This document shows positions 1-11,000 of a stretch of DNA of 64,000 nucleotides, piece after piece. The stretch's first letter is position 1, and each line of letters starts with the position of its first letter. The DNA is from Heterotrichella gracilis. Lineage: Eukaryota; Sar; Xanthophyceae; Tribonematales; Xanthonemataceae. Under the pieces are notes generated by a model, which saw only the letters and a list, made by a program, of their open reading frames with translations, was not told the DNA's origin and did not search any database. Position numbers and translations under genes: made by a program. The DNA lies in assembly GCA_032358255.1 (NCBI GenBank), contig JAULBX010025941.1, forward strand, positions 128,321 through 192,320. The letters are read 5' to 3'.

Positions 1-3000
1 CTATTAAGAATGCATGTATTCAGTTCATCGTTTTATTCATCTCACCCAGTTGACCAATTGCACCTGACCAGCCGCATTCTGGAAGGAATTTGCTTTAGGG
101 TTAAGGATTTAGTAGCTAGGGTGTAGGGTGGGTGTACACACCTTGACCAGTTCTGGAAGGGTTTTCTATGGTACCCACCTTGACCAGGTAGTCGCTGTCT
201 GGCAGGAAGGGGATAGGCCCCCACTCGTTGGGGCCCCAGCTGGCGGGATTTGTCAGCATTTTGCGCAGGCGGGAGGGGGTGACCTCAGCGGCCCCCACAG
301 ACACACCGTACAGGGCAGCTGGGCCAGCACCACTGCAGGGGGGGGGGGGACAACGTGAGGGTAATGGGGATGGGTGGGGGTGAATGCAGGGCTTTTACCT
401 ACGCAAATATCTTGCCAGATATGCTTTGGAACACATAACAAGGAAAAACAAGCATGGAGGCCCTGTTTCGTTACAAAAATCACTAAAAACTTTGATTCAT
501 TGCTCAGAGCCAGGTCTTAATGTTTCACAGATAATATACAAATCGAACTGTTTCAACATCACCCAGCCCACACTAAAATCGCACATAACTGACCGCACCC
601 TGTCCAAAACTAAACAGGCATGACACCACCTCCAGAACCAAGCAGTACCATTCCACCAGGCCCCACCAGGTGGGCCACTACATTCCCCCAGCCCCCTTCC
701 CCCCTCCCCTCACCGTGCATTCGCCCCCTCCACCCCCTTGAGCACCACCCGCTGCTCCTCCAGCCCGATCAGCCCCTGGATGATTGCCTCCCCGTCTATT
801 TCATCAGACATGTCCCCCAGGTCGTACCCCTGCTCCCTCAGCGCGCGCAGCAGGGCGGTGAGGGAGGCGGGCACGTTCAGCAGGGCGGCGGTGCCTGCGA
901 TTTTGGGGGTGGGCGTGGGGTGGTGTGTGTGTGTGTGTGTTGGGGGAGGGGGGGGGTTCATTGTGCACAGTAGGTCGAGGGCCAGTTGCCATGGTTACAG
1001 AGCTCCAGTTGGCAACCAATTGCATGGAACTCCACCCCGCCAGCATCATTCACCACCCTCAACTACCATCCGCAAAGAATCCGCAAAGAAGTACAATGCA
1101 TTCCATTGTACATGTCCTTGCCCGCAGACCTCAAACTACGCCCCCACCTGTGGCCCCCACCCCTGGCGGGAAGCCATACAGCATGACCGCCAGCCGCCGA
1201 TCATGCACCGGCTTGCGCCTGAGCCCCACCCAGCTGCTGATGCGCCGGGCCAGCCGCCTGCACCTCTCGGGCACCAGGAAGATGTCGTTGCCCACCAGGC
1301 CACCAAGGGGGATGGCGTCGATGGCGCCGTCGAGCTCTGGGAGGGAGTAGAGGACCACGGATTGCAGGCCGCCGATGCCGTCACGCACCCAGCCGGCAAT
1401 GTCCTGTGGGAATGGAGGGTGTTGAGGAGGTGTGGGGCGAGGGATGTGTAAGATGTTTAGACAGTGGGTTGGTAGGGATCAAACCACGACCACAAGGATG
1501 TGCAAGCTTGGTTGCACACTAGCGCAGATGTGGCAGAGTGCTCAACATGCCATGTATGCACACAGGGGTTGGAACACCCATGTATTGGTAAATGCAGCCA
1601 AGGCCACTTGCAAACAAGGTCCATGCGTATCAAGCACACACTTGCCATGCATGCCCCCCCTACCTGGATGAGCAGCGGCGCCGCCACAATGTATGGCACA
1701 TTCTTTGCCGCAAGTATCGCCTTGGCCACATCAGCCTGACGACCACCCTCCATGGTGCCGGCAGGGCCACCCACAAGCGGAAACCCTAGGGGAAAGGCAG
1801 GAAACCCTAGTCAGTGGGATCAGAGCATAACGGTACTCACCAGCTCTCAACATAGCAGGCAAACCCTAACAAACCCTGGTGGTGTTGGCCCCACACGCTC
1901 AGCGCTGAAAATCACAAGAGCTGCAATCATTGCACCAACGCCACTGCAAGCCCGATGCAGATTTTAGGGTTTTATGTTCCAGGTAAACGCACCTATCGTG
2001 TTGACAATCGCATCCACCACCACCGCGTCCCGCTTGAGCGTGCCCTTGGCTAGGGTTCCCGCCCGAATGCCCTCCTGCTCGTGGCTGGTGGTCAGCTGGT
2101 CGCGCACCTGCACAATAGGGCACAATACACCCCCTTTAAATCACGCGATGTACCGCACTACCCTCTTCCTTCTGCGCAGTATCACACCGCCCCCTGCCAC
2201 ATGCAGCTGCGCAACACAAGACCCCACAGCATGTCCTAGGGGGTCTACAGTCAGCTTGACAGAGATGGTTCTCATCCAGTGCAATCCTAGTACTCCAAAC
2301 TACCCCACTCCCTTTACCACTGCACAAGCCTCCCCACCCAGCCACAATACAGCCCTTAGATCCTGCGCTGTTTTACAACACCTCTTGGAAGATGTGCGCG
2401 ATCACAGCACCCGGTGGCAAGTGTGTTAAATTCAAACCTTCCTCTAGCGTATGCGTACCATCACATCACACATGACACTTGCCCTCCGATAATTCTTGAA
2501 CAACATATATTGAGTAGTTACCGCATCAACCCCCAATCACCACCCACCACGGTGTGCGCCTCCACCCCATTGATGAAGATGGGCAGCGGAATCAGCCCCT
2601 GCTCCTCCATGCATGTGATGAGCTGCGCCACGTAGGGCTGGCGCGTGATGACGTGCTTGCGGTACAGCAGCACAGCCACCACGGGGGCGGAGGGGGCACG
2701 CACGGGGGCCTCCCTGCGGTACCACTGCATGTACTCCCCGGGGCTGGTGAAGTAGCCGCGATGGGAGGGGTGGAGCAGGCCTGCGGGGTGTAGGGTTTAG
2801 ATATACGGTGGAGGGGGGTCCTGACGTGTACCCGAGGGCAGTGGTGGTGAGGATGAGAGAGTTCCAGGTGTGGCAGTGAGAAGAGAGGCATGGTGCACGC
2901 AAATGATGGGTGCATTCCACTGGTTTTTCTACAATACCCAACCCTGGCTGGCTTCCGTGCCATGATGCACCTTCCCTCTCCATGCACCACCCACCCATAC

Positions 3001-6000
3001 CCCCCTCCTCCCCCCTCCATCTTAAGATACCCACCTGTTGCCGGTGTCTCCTGCACGGGCGCTGGCTCCACCCCCGTTGGCTTGAGGTAGTTGTCCACCA
3101 GGTACAGCAGCATGGAAACCACGTTGTCAAGACCGCCCTGCGCAAGGGAGGAGGGGGTGGGCTAGGGTTCAGCCAAAGCCCTAGGGCATGCGAGCAAAGG
3201 TGCACGGCTCCAATTAGCACAAACCCTTAAATGATGTATCAGGCAAGAAAACTAAACTGCGATAAGACATCAGAGTACAGTTGACAATGCAACCTGGCGC
3301 CTAGCCCTGCCCGCCCACTCCGACACCAACACCCACACCACCCACCCCTATCCACCTCTTTGGCAAACCCTAGTCATTGCATCGGGACAAGCCCTGAAAC
3401 CCCAAACCGTGCACGCCTCCCACCCGCTACCCCACCACTGCCGCATCGCACACACACCACCCCTACCCACCTGGTTCCAGTAGGAGTACACCGTGAGCCA
3501 GTTGCGCAGGTCCCTTGCCTTCTTGCCTGGCAAAAACTTGAGCAGCTGCGGCCCCACCTTGAGGAACGACAGGTAGCCAACCAGTCGGTCCTCCTCGCGC
3601 CCGCTGCCAAACAGGGACAGCACCTTCTTCACAACGGGGGGCGGGCCGGCGGCTTTCCCGCTGGGGTTCATCTGGGGGTGCATAAGATGTGAGAGAGTGG
3701 TAGTGACTCTCACTGTGGTCATCTTCAATTTCGACAACAATGATGAGGATTGCTGTGAAAAGTAGATGATAACAAATTTAAAAAGCACATGGATCATCAA
3801 TGGTGTCATGGAGAGGACTTGATTACATCACATTTGTACGTAATACATCAAAGTCCTCATCATTTCACGGTGATACGTTGGATATTAATCCAGGACTTCC
3901 CACTACCATTCCAGATGCAACGAATATTGCAATTTACAAGATTTATTTGACAGTCACATTCAGGGAGCCAACCCGGGCTCGCGAGACTGTTGGGGGTGCT
4001 TGAAAAAGTCACCCCGCTTACTAAATAAACTGTGAATTAATGGAGCCACATTGGCCCCACATTTACTACCAAAAAAGCTAAACAGGTTTCTTGAAATGCC
4101 ATTATAGCAGCTCTGAAATGTTTCTCTAACATCTTGGTAGTAATGTTTCTCTAACATCTTGGCAATGGAAAACCCCAGCAGGAGGGATAAGTAAAATACA
4201 GCTATAATAATTTACTAAAGTATACTACCAACCCCCCTCGCCCAGTCATCATCGCCACCTCCACCCACCTGGAACGAGCCTATCTGCGTCTGGCCCATGA
4301 GCTCCAGCGCCGACTCAAACACCAGGCGGATGGGCACAGCGGACACACGCGGGCGCAGCCACTCAACCTGGAGTGGGGAGACAGGGGGTAAGGGGATACG
4401 TGTAGATCAGACGCAGCTGCGCACTACCACACCGCCAGCACATAGACCAGGTGTGTATAACAATGCGGCAAGGGTAAACAGGTGCTTTGTCTGCCATCAT
4501 CCTTGGCAGCCCAATGCACCCAATCCATTGTCATTGATGGCGCTGATGGTGTTCAAAACTGAACCCAGCCCCCAGTATTGCCTACCACCCACAAACCCCT
4601 TCCACCACAGCCACCACCAGCACCACACCACCCCCCTACCTGGTCGTAGTCAAACAGCAGGGATCCAAAAAACACATCTGCTCCCTCCAGCGCCGCCTCC
4701 ACCTCCCTCCTCTTGGCCCCCAGGTCCCTATCGCTGAACACCTTCACACTCACACCAGGCACACGGCGCATCACGGCGGCGGCGGCCTGGAAGAGGGAAG
4801 AGGGGAGATTGAAGTCAATGTCACGAATCACAGCAGCCGAGTCATGGTACAAGGGAGCACATGGAATGGAGTGTGCAAGAGATCAGGCACATGACTGCGT
4901 GGAGCGTGCAGAGGAGTGGTTGCGCAAATGGCTGTGTGCATGGACTAGAGAAAGGCCGGGAGGGGGGGAAGGCAGTGATGGGCAGCTGTTTGCATAATGT
5001 GTACTGCAGTAATGGCCACGGCCAATACTTCACAATCCTGGAAAATAAGCCGCTAGCCAGTATTACTTAAAGAATGCATTTGAAGCATGCTATGGAATAC
5101 AAGCCCAGCTGTAAAGAAAATACCAAATTCCTTTCAATCTAGAGCCTTGGCATGTCTCTTCCCACCTTGTAGTACAGGTCCACATTGAAGGTCTACCCAA
5201 CCCTACACCTTAATGCCCGACCCCCAAACCCCTAGTTTCAAATGAACAATCTCCACATCCACCTTGTTGTGCAGCTCCACATCGTGCAACCAAACACTAA
5301 CCTTACTCCGGACTCCTTATTCAAGAAGTTCAACTCCACACCCACCTTGTTATACAGCTCCACGTTGAACGACTCAAAGCCCGTGACCATCACCACTCGT
5401 ACTGTGGCACCCGCGTGGCGCAGCGCAATGGCCGCCTCCCCGTTGTCCCCCTCGTCTTGGGACTGCCTGGCGGCGCGCGCGGCCACTCGCAGGGCGGCGT
5501 TAAGGGCGGCACCCACCTACAGACGGGTGAGGGGGATGTAGCATCATTAGGAAAGGGGCCCGGGGGGGAAATGAGCTACATGCATACAAAGATATAAACG
5601 TACAGCAAATTGTGACAGTAACGACCTGGCGCATTTGGGTATGGCCATTGGGCATCTACCAGGTGGACTGAATCCCAGTGATCCATGCAAAGGCACCTCA
5701 TGCCGCGTATGGCCACGCACCCACCCACATCCCCACCCACCTCGCTAGCCTCCTGCCCCACCCTCGCCTGCGCCAGCTTGATTGACTGCGCCTGGGCCTG
5801 GAATGCGTGCCATGCGGGCGGGTCCTGGGCCTCCTTGGCAGCCAGCAGCGCTGAAAGGACCTGTGCGCAGGGGGCGGAGTGCATGGTTGGTATGCATGCA
5901 TGTGGTGTGAGGCATGGGGAGGGCTGGGGAAAGTCATGTATACAGAAAAACGTGCGGGCACGGGGCGATGGGGGGTCACGTGGTTGCCTTGCATGCATGC

Positions 6001-7172
6001 CGAGCCATGGGGGTGAGTGGATGGGTAGGGGGTGGGGGAGGACGGGGGAGGGCAAAGGGATGCCATGCTTATAGGGGGCAAAAAGGCGGGTGGGTAGAAG
6101 GGGGTGGATTGGGGGTGGGCATGGGGACGCCATGCATCTGAGGCCATGTAGGGGGCGAGACGCTACCAGCCGCACTGGCAGAGGCGCAATGATATGCAGG
6201 ATGGATGCCACCGCATGTGGCGGAGACCCAGCCAGCACATATGCACATCACATTGCATGCCCGGCCTGAACTTGCCCACGGTGGGGGTGCGAAAGGGCAT
6301 GTGTGCGCCGTGCTGAGGGGGCATGTGTGTGCCGGACCTTGCCACCGCGCTCATAGGAAGTGCAATACTATTAGTCTCCCCAAGGTCGGATGCCACTACA
6401 TGTGCTGTGGAACATGGGCGCCGGACCCAGACAGTGCATGCACACAGTCATTTTGGACCTATGGGCGTAGCCGCTAATCCCTTTCCCCACCTTGGGCTGC
6501 GTGCGCCCAAGCTCACTGAATTTGCGCTCGTCAATGTCGAGGAAGGACAGCTGGCGGGGCGACCCCCCCTCCTCCCCCTCCTCACCATCAAGCGTTATCA
6601 CCACCTCGCTGAAGGCGCTTCGGTACAGGCGGTCCAGGTCTGACTGGAGCGACGCCAGCTGGAATGGGGGCAAGAGCTAAGTTAAGGGTTTTGGGTGTGG
6701 TGTTAGGGTTTGCAATCAGGAAGATGAGGCACTGGTTGTAGGGCTGCTTGCCACCCCTTGTATTGTAACAATAATAGAGCAGGATCACGGGCACCTTGCA
6801 CCATCCGCGTATGCCATGCAACCATGTCCCCCGGCACAGGCATGTGATGGGTGCATATGCATGCATACAGGCAACCTGGGCGCAGGCCTAACTGGAGCTC
6901 GATTGAGCTCACTGTGTGCCTCGTAGCTACGTGACCGATACAAGCTTCACTATGAACCTCTCCGATGCACACTGCGACACCGCCCCAGGACAATAGCCCG
7001 CGGGGCGGACGAGGTGAGATCTCGCATGCATGGTGTAGTCATCCCAACCCACCTGGTCCTGCAGGGCCGCATACGCCACCTGTAGGTCCGCAGACTGGGA
7101 CGGCGGCACCTCCACCGTCTCCTGCATGCTCATGATCGACTCCGAGAACTGCTCGGCATCGGACTTGAGCTG
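1..7172 (-). CDS. CHLH2: Magnesium chelatase H subunit, CHLH2 type (N-terminal part; truncated by window start)
   Basis: Large subunit of Mg-chelatase, which inserts Mg2+ into protoporphyrin IX in the plastid, the first committed step of chlorophyll synthesis. Fourteen exons are visible: 7172-7053, 6658-6491, 5860-5741, 5516-5346, 4786-4640, 4367-4269, 3671-3471, 3137-3035, 2780-2548, 2107-1993, 1785-1664, 1403-1148, 894-714 and 332-179; phases agree at every junction. Family blocks in order are VMVTGFESFNVELY, ADVFFGSLLFDYDQ, GREEDRLVGYLSFLKVGPQLLKF, LLYRKHVITRQPYV, GFPLVGGPAGTMEGGRQ, LPELDGAIDAIPLGGLVG and LYGFPPGVGATGTAALLNVP. From memory, the last block fits the second algal form (CHLH2) better than canonical CHLH1, which reads SFPPDKGNxGTAAYL there. 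About 150 residues rich in coiled-coil-like sequence precede the first conserved block. The start codon and plastid transit peptide lie in unresolved exon(s) between about 7200 and 8000; the C-terminal half is outside the window. Assignment to H subunit is firm, to the CHLH2 subtype fairly sure. Confidence 0.92.
923..940. repeat. (GT)n microsatellite in CHLH2 intron
   Basis: About nine GT dinucleotides followed by a G-rich stretch, inside an intron of the Mg-chelatase H gene. Simple sequence; no function inferred. Confidence 0.9.
5162..5372 (-). repeat. Three tandem copies of an exon end plus donor site (CHLH2)
   Basis: The real exon end, encoding NVELYNK and followed by its GT donor, is at 5370-5342. 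The same block, read on the minus strand as GTGGAGCTGTATAACAAGGT with changes, recurs at 5290-5259 and 5190-5162 inside the downstream intron. Units are about 83 and 97 bases long and include intron sequence. Only the copy at 5342-5370 keeps frame with the next exon. Confidence 0.8.
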
Positions 7173-8039
7173 CTGTTGCGCACGGCATGGCCACGCCACT
7201 TGGGGCCGTGCTGGAGGCAGATGGGCCAGATGCCGCCTAGGAACAGAGTCCCGGTGTGGTCCCGTTCGGATGATACCGGGTGCCGAGGGGCGGATGGGGT
7301 GGGGTTGTGGGTGGGTGCCCGTCAGAGCTGCTGGCACAGGGCGCATCGCTGCGTGTGTGGCCATGGTGGTGGCCGTGTGTGGCTGTGGTCCTCTCAGGTT
7401 TCTCAGCATGGCATGCGCACCATGGGGCCGTGTAGGCCGGGGAAAAGGACACTAATCAGACGTGTCGGGACTAGAGATCAAGCTCAAGGTTTGGATGAGA
7501 GGTGGGTTTGTTGGAGATTCCAATACTGCACTTGATGTGCCTGTGTGTTGCTTGTGTGTTGATGGGTATTTCTGATGTGCTCACATACGATGCATAAATA
7601 ATTGGGATGCTGCGGCTTGCACCGAAAGCTTTGGCATTGAGGATGCTCGTTGATTGCACCTGAATACCTGTCCAGCGTGCCACGCAGCCTCTCAAGGCAC
7701 TGCGTCAAGTTTCGCGATAAGTCAAGTGCCACTGGGCCAGTCCCTAGTCTAGGGTTGTGACGTCTCGAGGACTCCACGGTGGCATTCAAATGCTGAAACT
7801 TTAAGTTAAAGTTTGGCAAAATGATGCAACCTACTTCACGTCGTTGACACTCTTCTTGTCTTCATAACCAGGCCGTGGTCACGCTGCTCCGTGTTAGCAG
7901 CAATCCACCGTATTACGCACTTGCAAGCAGCGTGTTAACCATAAACCAGAACTTGCACACCGACCGATCTGGGTGAGAACAGTAGCAGGAGGGAGGGTCT
8001 ATAGACAAACAACTGCTCTAGAGAAGTTAAGTTTCCGCT
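7173..8039. promoter_or_regulatory. Divergent region between CHLH2 and TCF25, holding unresolved CHLH2 5' exon(s)
   Basis: The region separates the most upstream recognised CHLH2 exon (-) from the TCF25 start (+). It must hold the CHLH2 first exon(s) and both promoters. A minus-strand open stretch at about 7760-7675, ending ERLRGTLDR before a GT, could be a CHLH2 exon, but its phase does not join the exon at 7172 cleanly. No TATA box or other promoter element is convincing. Confidence 0.4.
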
Positions 8040-11000
8040 ATGGCGTCCCGTCAGCTGCAGCGCCTGCGCGCCCAGCAGGAGCAACAGCGAGTGACGGAGG
8101 AAGCTGGCGCACAGGAGGAGGAGGAGGAAGCAGACGAGGAGGAGGAGGAGGAGGAGGCGGCAGCGGCGGCACCCTTCAACCCTTTCGACCTGCTGGATGA
8201 TGAGGTGGGTGTCCAATGACCGGCACGAGCCCATGTCGCAGGTTGTGGGGTACTGTAGTCTGCACCCCATATGCATGCATATGGCGCTGGTACCCAATAG
8301 CAAAGCGTGCCAGCGGTAGTTGCAACAGCCTTTTGGTATTTGCAAGTTTTAAAAACAGGCAATATGTATATTTGCTATTTTGAGGACTGGTACTAGTACC
8401 ATACCGCGAGTGGTTAGCCTGCTGGTGCATGCTTGTGCCTGACTGCCACCTGCCAGTGACCCAACAGCACGTGCGGCCGTCCTGGTAGCTGCAATAGCAC
8501 TTCAGTATATACGCAATGCAACCTCACTCAATGGTGCCAACCACCATCAGAGGGGGTTGCCTTCGGTGCCCACCATTTGGCACACACTGTGTTGCACTAG
8601 GTGTGTAGTCTTTCAAACCCAGGACCACGCATACGACCGAATCTTGCCACCTGGAATGCGTAGGAGGACGCAGGCGCCCCACCTGAAGCAGTGGAGGGGG
8701 GCAGCAGCGAAGATGACGCAGGGAAGGAGGCTGCGCCCCGCCCCCACGCCAGCAAGGCGAAAAGGAAAAAGAAGAAGAAGGGGGGAAAACACGCCCCCGG
8801 TGAAAGCCCAGAGGCGGCGGAGCCCTTTGCCCCTGAAGAGGACATCGATGCAATCCTGCAGGAGCTGAACATAGCACCGGTAGGGGGCCGGGCCCTGGCA
8901 TTACCCTTGGAGGGTTTCTCAACTGGCGGGACTGGCCATTGGCCATCAATCCTTCCAGGCGTCATGGATTGCACGTGTGTGATGAGCACTGCAATTGAGC
9001 GCACCCATATGCAAACGATACCCATAAGCCGGTGTCGAATTTGCCCATCAGCACCGCCACGCCCCCACCATGCACCCCACCCCTCCAGCCACTCCCCTGC
9101 CACCAGCGCCCCCCTCCCCCGCCGCAGTCAAACACAGTGCGCGGTGACCCCTCCCCCTCCTCATCTTCCTCGCTCCCCCCCTTGCTTGCCGTCGACCGGC
9201 GGGCGCTGCGTGCGGATGACGAGCTGAGGCGCATCTTTGGGTCAAAGGTGGTGGATGGGGAGGATCAGGATGACCAAGGGGGGGCATTCGCAGGTGGGGA
9301 GGCAGGGACGGGGTGAGGGGTGGGGTGGCGGTGGGCAGGGGTGCAGGCGGGGGTCTCTTGCAAGTGAGGGAACGATAAATTGGCATGCATGCATGCATTA
9401 GTGGGTGCAGGGGTGCTGTACACGCCACGCAGCATAGCTGGTTTGCTGTATCCGCTTGCATGCTGCCATCCACACCCTCCTCATTGCCCCACCCCGCCGT
9501 GCACTGCAAGGGAACTCAGCACCCATGCCGATCCCCAGTGCGCATGCTCCTCCCCTCCCCCCCACATGTTCCACTCCCCACCCCAGGCGCCTCCCGCGTG
9601 CATTGGAGGTTTGCTGTGCCCGCTTGCATGCTGTGATTCCCTGCAGCCCATTGTTCCAGCTGCGTGAACCTGAAGTCCATCATGCCCTGAAGAAGGCATC
9701 AAAATCAAGTCCTTGTTGTGCATGCACCTCGTGCACACATATTACTATATATATTTTGATTACAAGCACGACAGTTAGGTGTTCAATCAGCCACAAATTC
9801 ACCACCAATACCCCCACCCCAGGCGCCTCCCGCCGCGTGCGCCGCCTTGCCGCGCGTGGCCTCATCCGCCTGGTCCCCCTGCGTCCCGGCCTGCTCATCT
9901 CCCCTCGTGACACCTGGCCGCCATGTGACCCGGGGTTGGCAATGGAGTACGTGGCCACCACAGGCGGGGTGTCCATGTTCAGATACATGCCCTCGCCGAG
10001 ATACATGGCGGTGCAGGTGGGTGGGTGGGCAGGATGGGGACAGCAGCGGATTGCCATCACGCATCCTGTGCTGTTGGGAATCGCCATGGCCATGCTGTGC
10101 ATAATGCCATGCGGCGCAAACTAATGTAATGCTGCATGTCTCATCATTGCGAATACCCCCCATGGCGACACTTTGCACATGGAAATTTCCGATGTCCTGG
10201 CCTCCTGTGTCTAGTCCTCACCCCCAGCACCCCCAGCACCCGCCACCAGCACCCATGTCCATGACCCCTCCTCCCTGGTCCCGTCTTCCAGGCATTATTT
10301 GAACAAGTCCAGGAGTCCCACGATCCCAACCAGGTGGCACGCCTAGTGGCGGAGCACCCATACCATGTGGAGGCGCTGCTGGCAATGTACGACATATACA
10401 AGGTGGGAAGCAAACAAGGGGGGAACGGGAGGGTACTTGTAGTAACAAGGGGTATCACCCTAAACAGTTCCCTTGATATGTAATAAGCATAACAGTGTCC
10501 TTAGCCAGGGGGGGCGCAGAATTTGGCGGTGCTGTGCAGGTGAGTTCGGACCTAGACTTGCTCTGAAGTGCCAAATGCAGCAATGCAGTCTCATTAGGGT
10601 ACAAATTGTGCAAAATCAAGACTTAAGCGCCATTTGCTTATTCACGTGCACCCGCACCAGCACCCAAACCCAAACCCTAAAACCTTAAAAACAACCACCT
10701 CCTCCCCATCCCCGCAGGCCTTTGGCGAGAACGCGTACGCTGAGGAGGTGCTTGACCGATGCGTGTATGCGCTGGAGATGGGTTGGCACCACGCATTCAA
10801 CCCCTCAACGGGCGCATGCAGGCTGTCGCACGCGCACGAGTACAACCGCCCCCTGTTCACCGCGCTGCTCAGGCACATACAGGTGGGGCTAGGGCAATGA
10901 GTTTTTCTAGTATGTGGAGTTTTGGGTAGGGGCTTGGGCCGCTATTCAAGGACATATAGGTCGGGCAAGGTTGGGGATAGGGTATCGGTGTTGGGTAGGG

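Noticed and set aside
3700-4250. A/T-rich stretch as a mobile element
   Set aside because: It lies in a CHLH2 intron and shows neither terminal repeats nor coding content; the short TTTCTCTAACATCTTGG duplication is only two copies.
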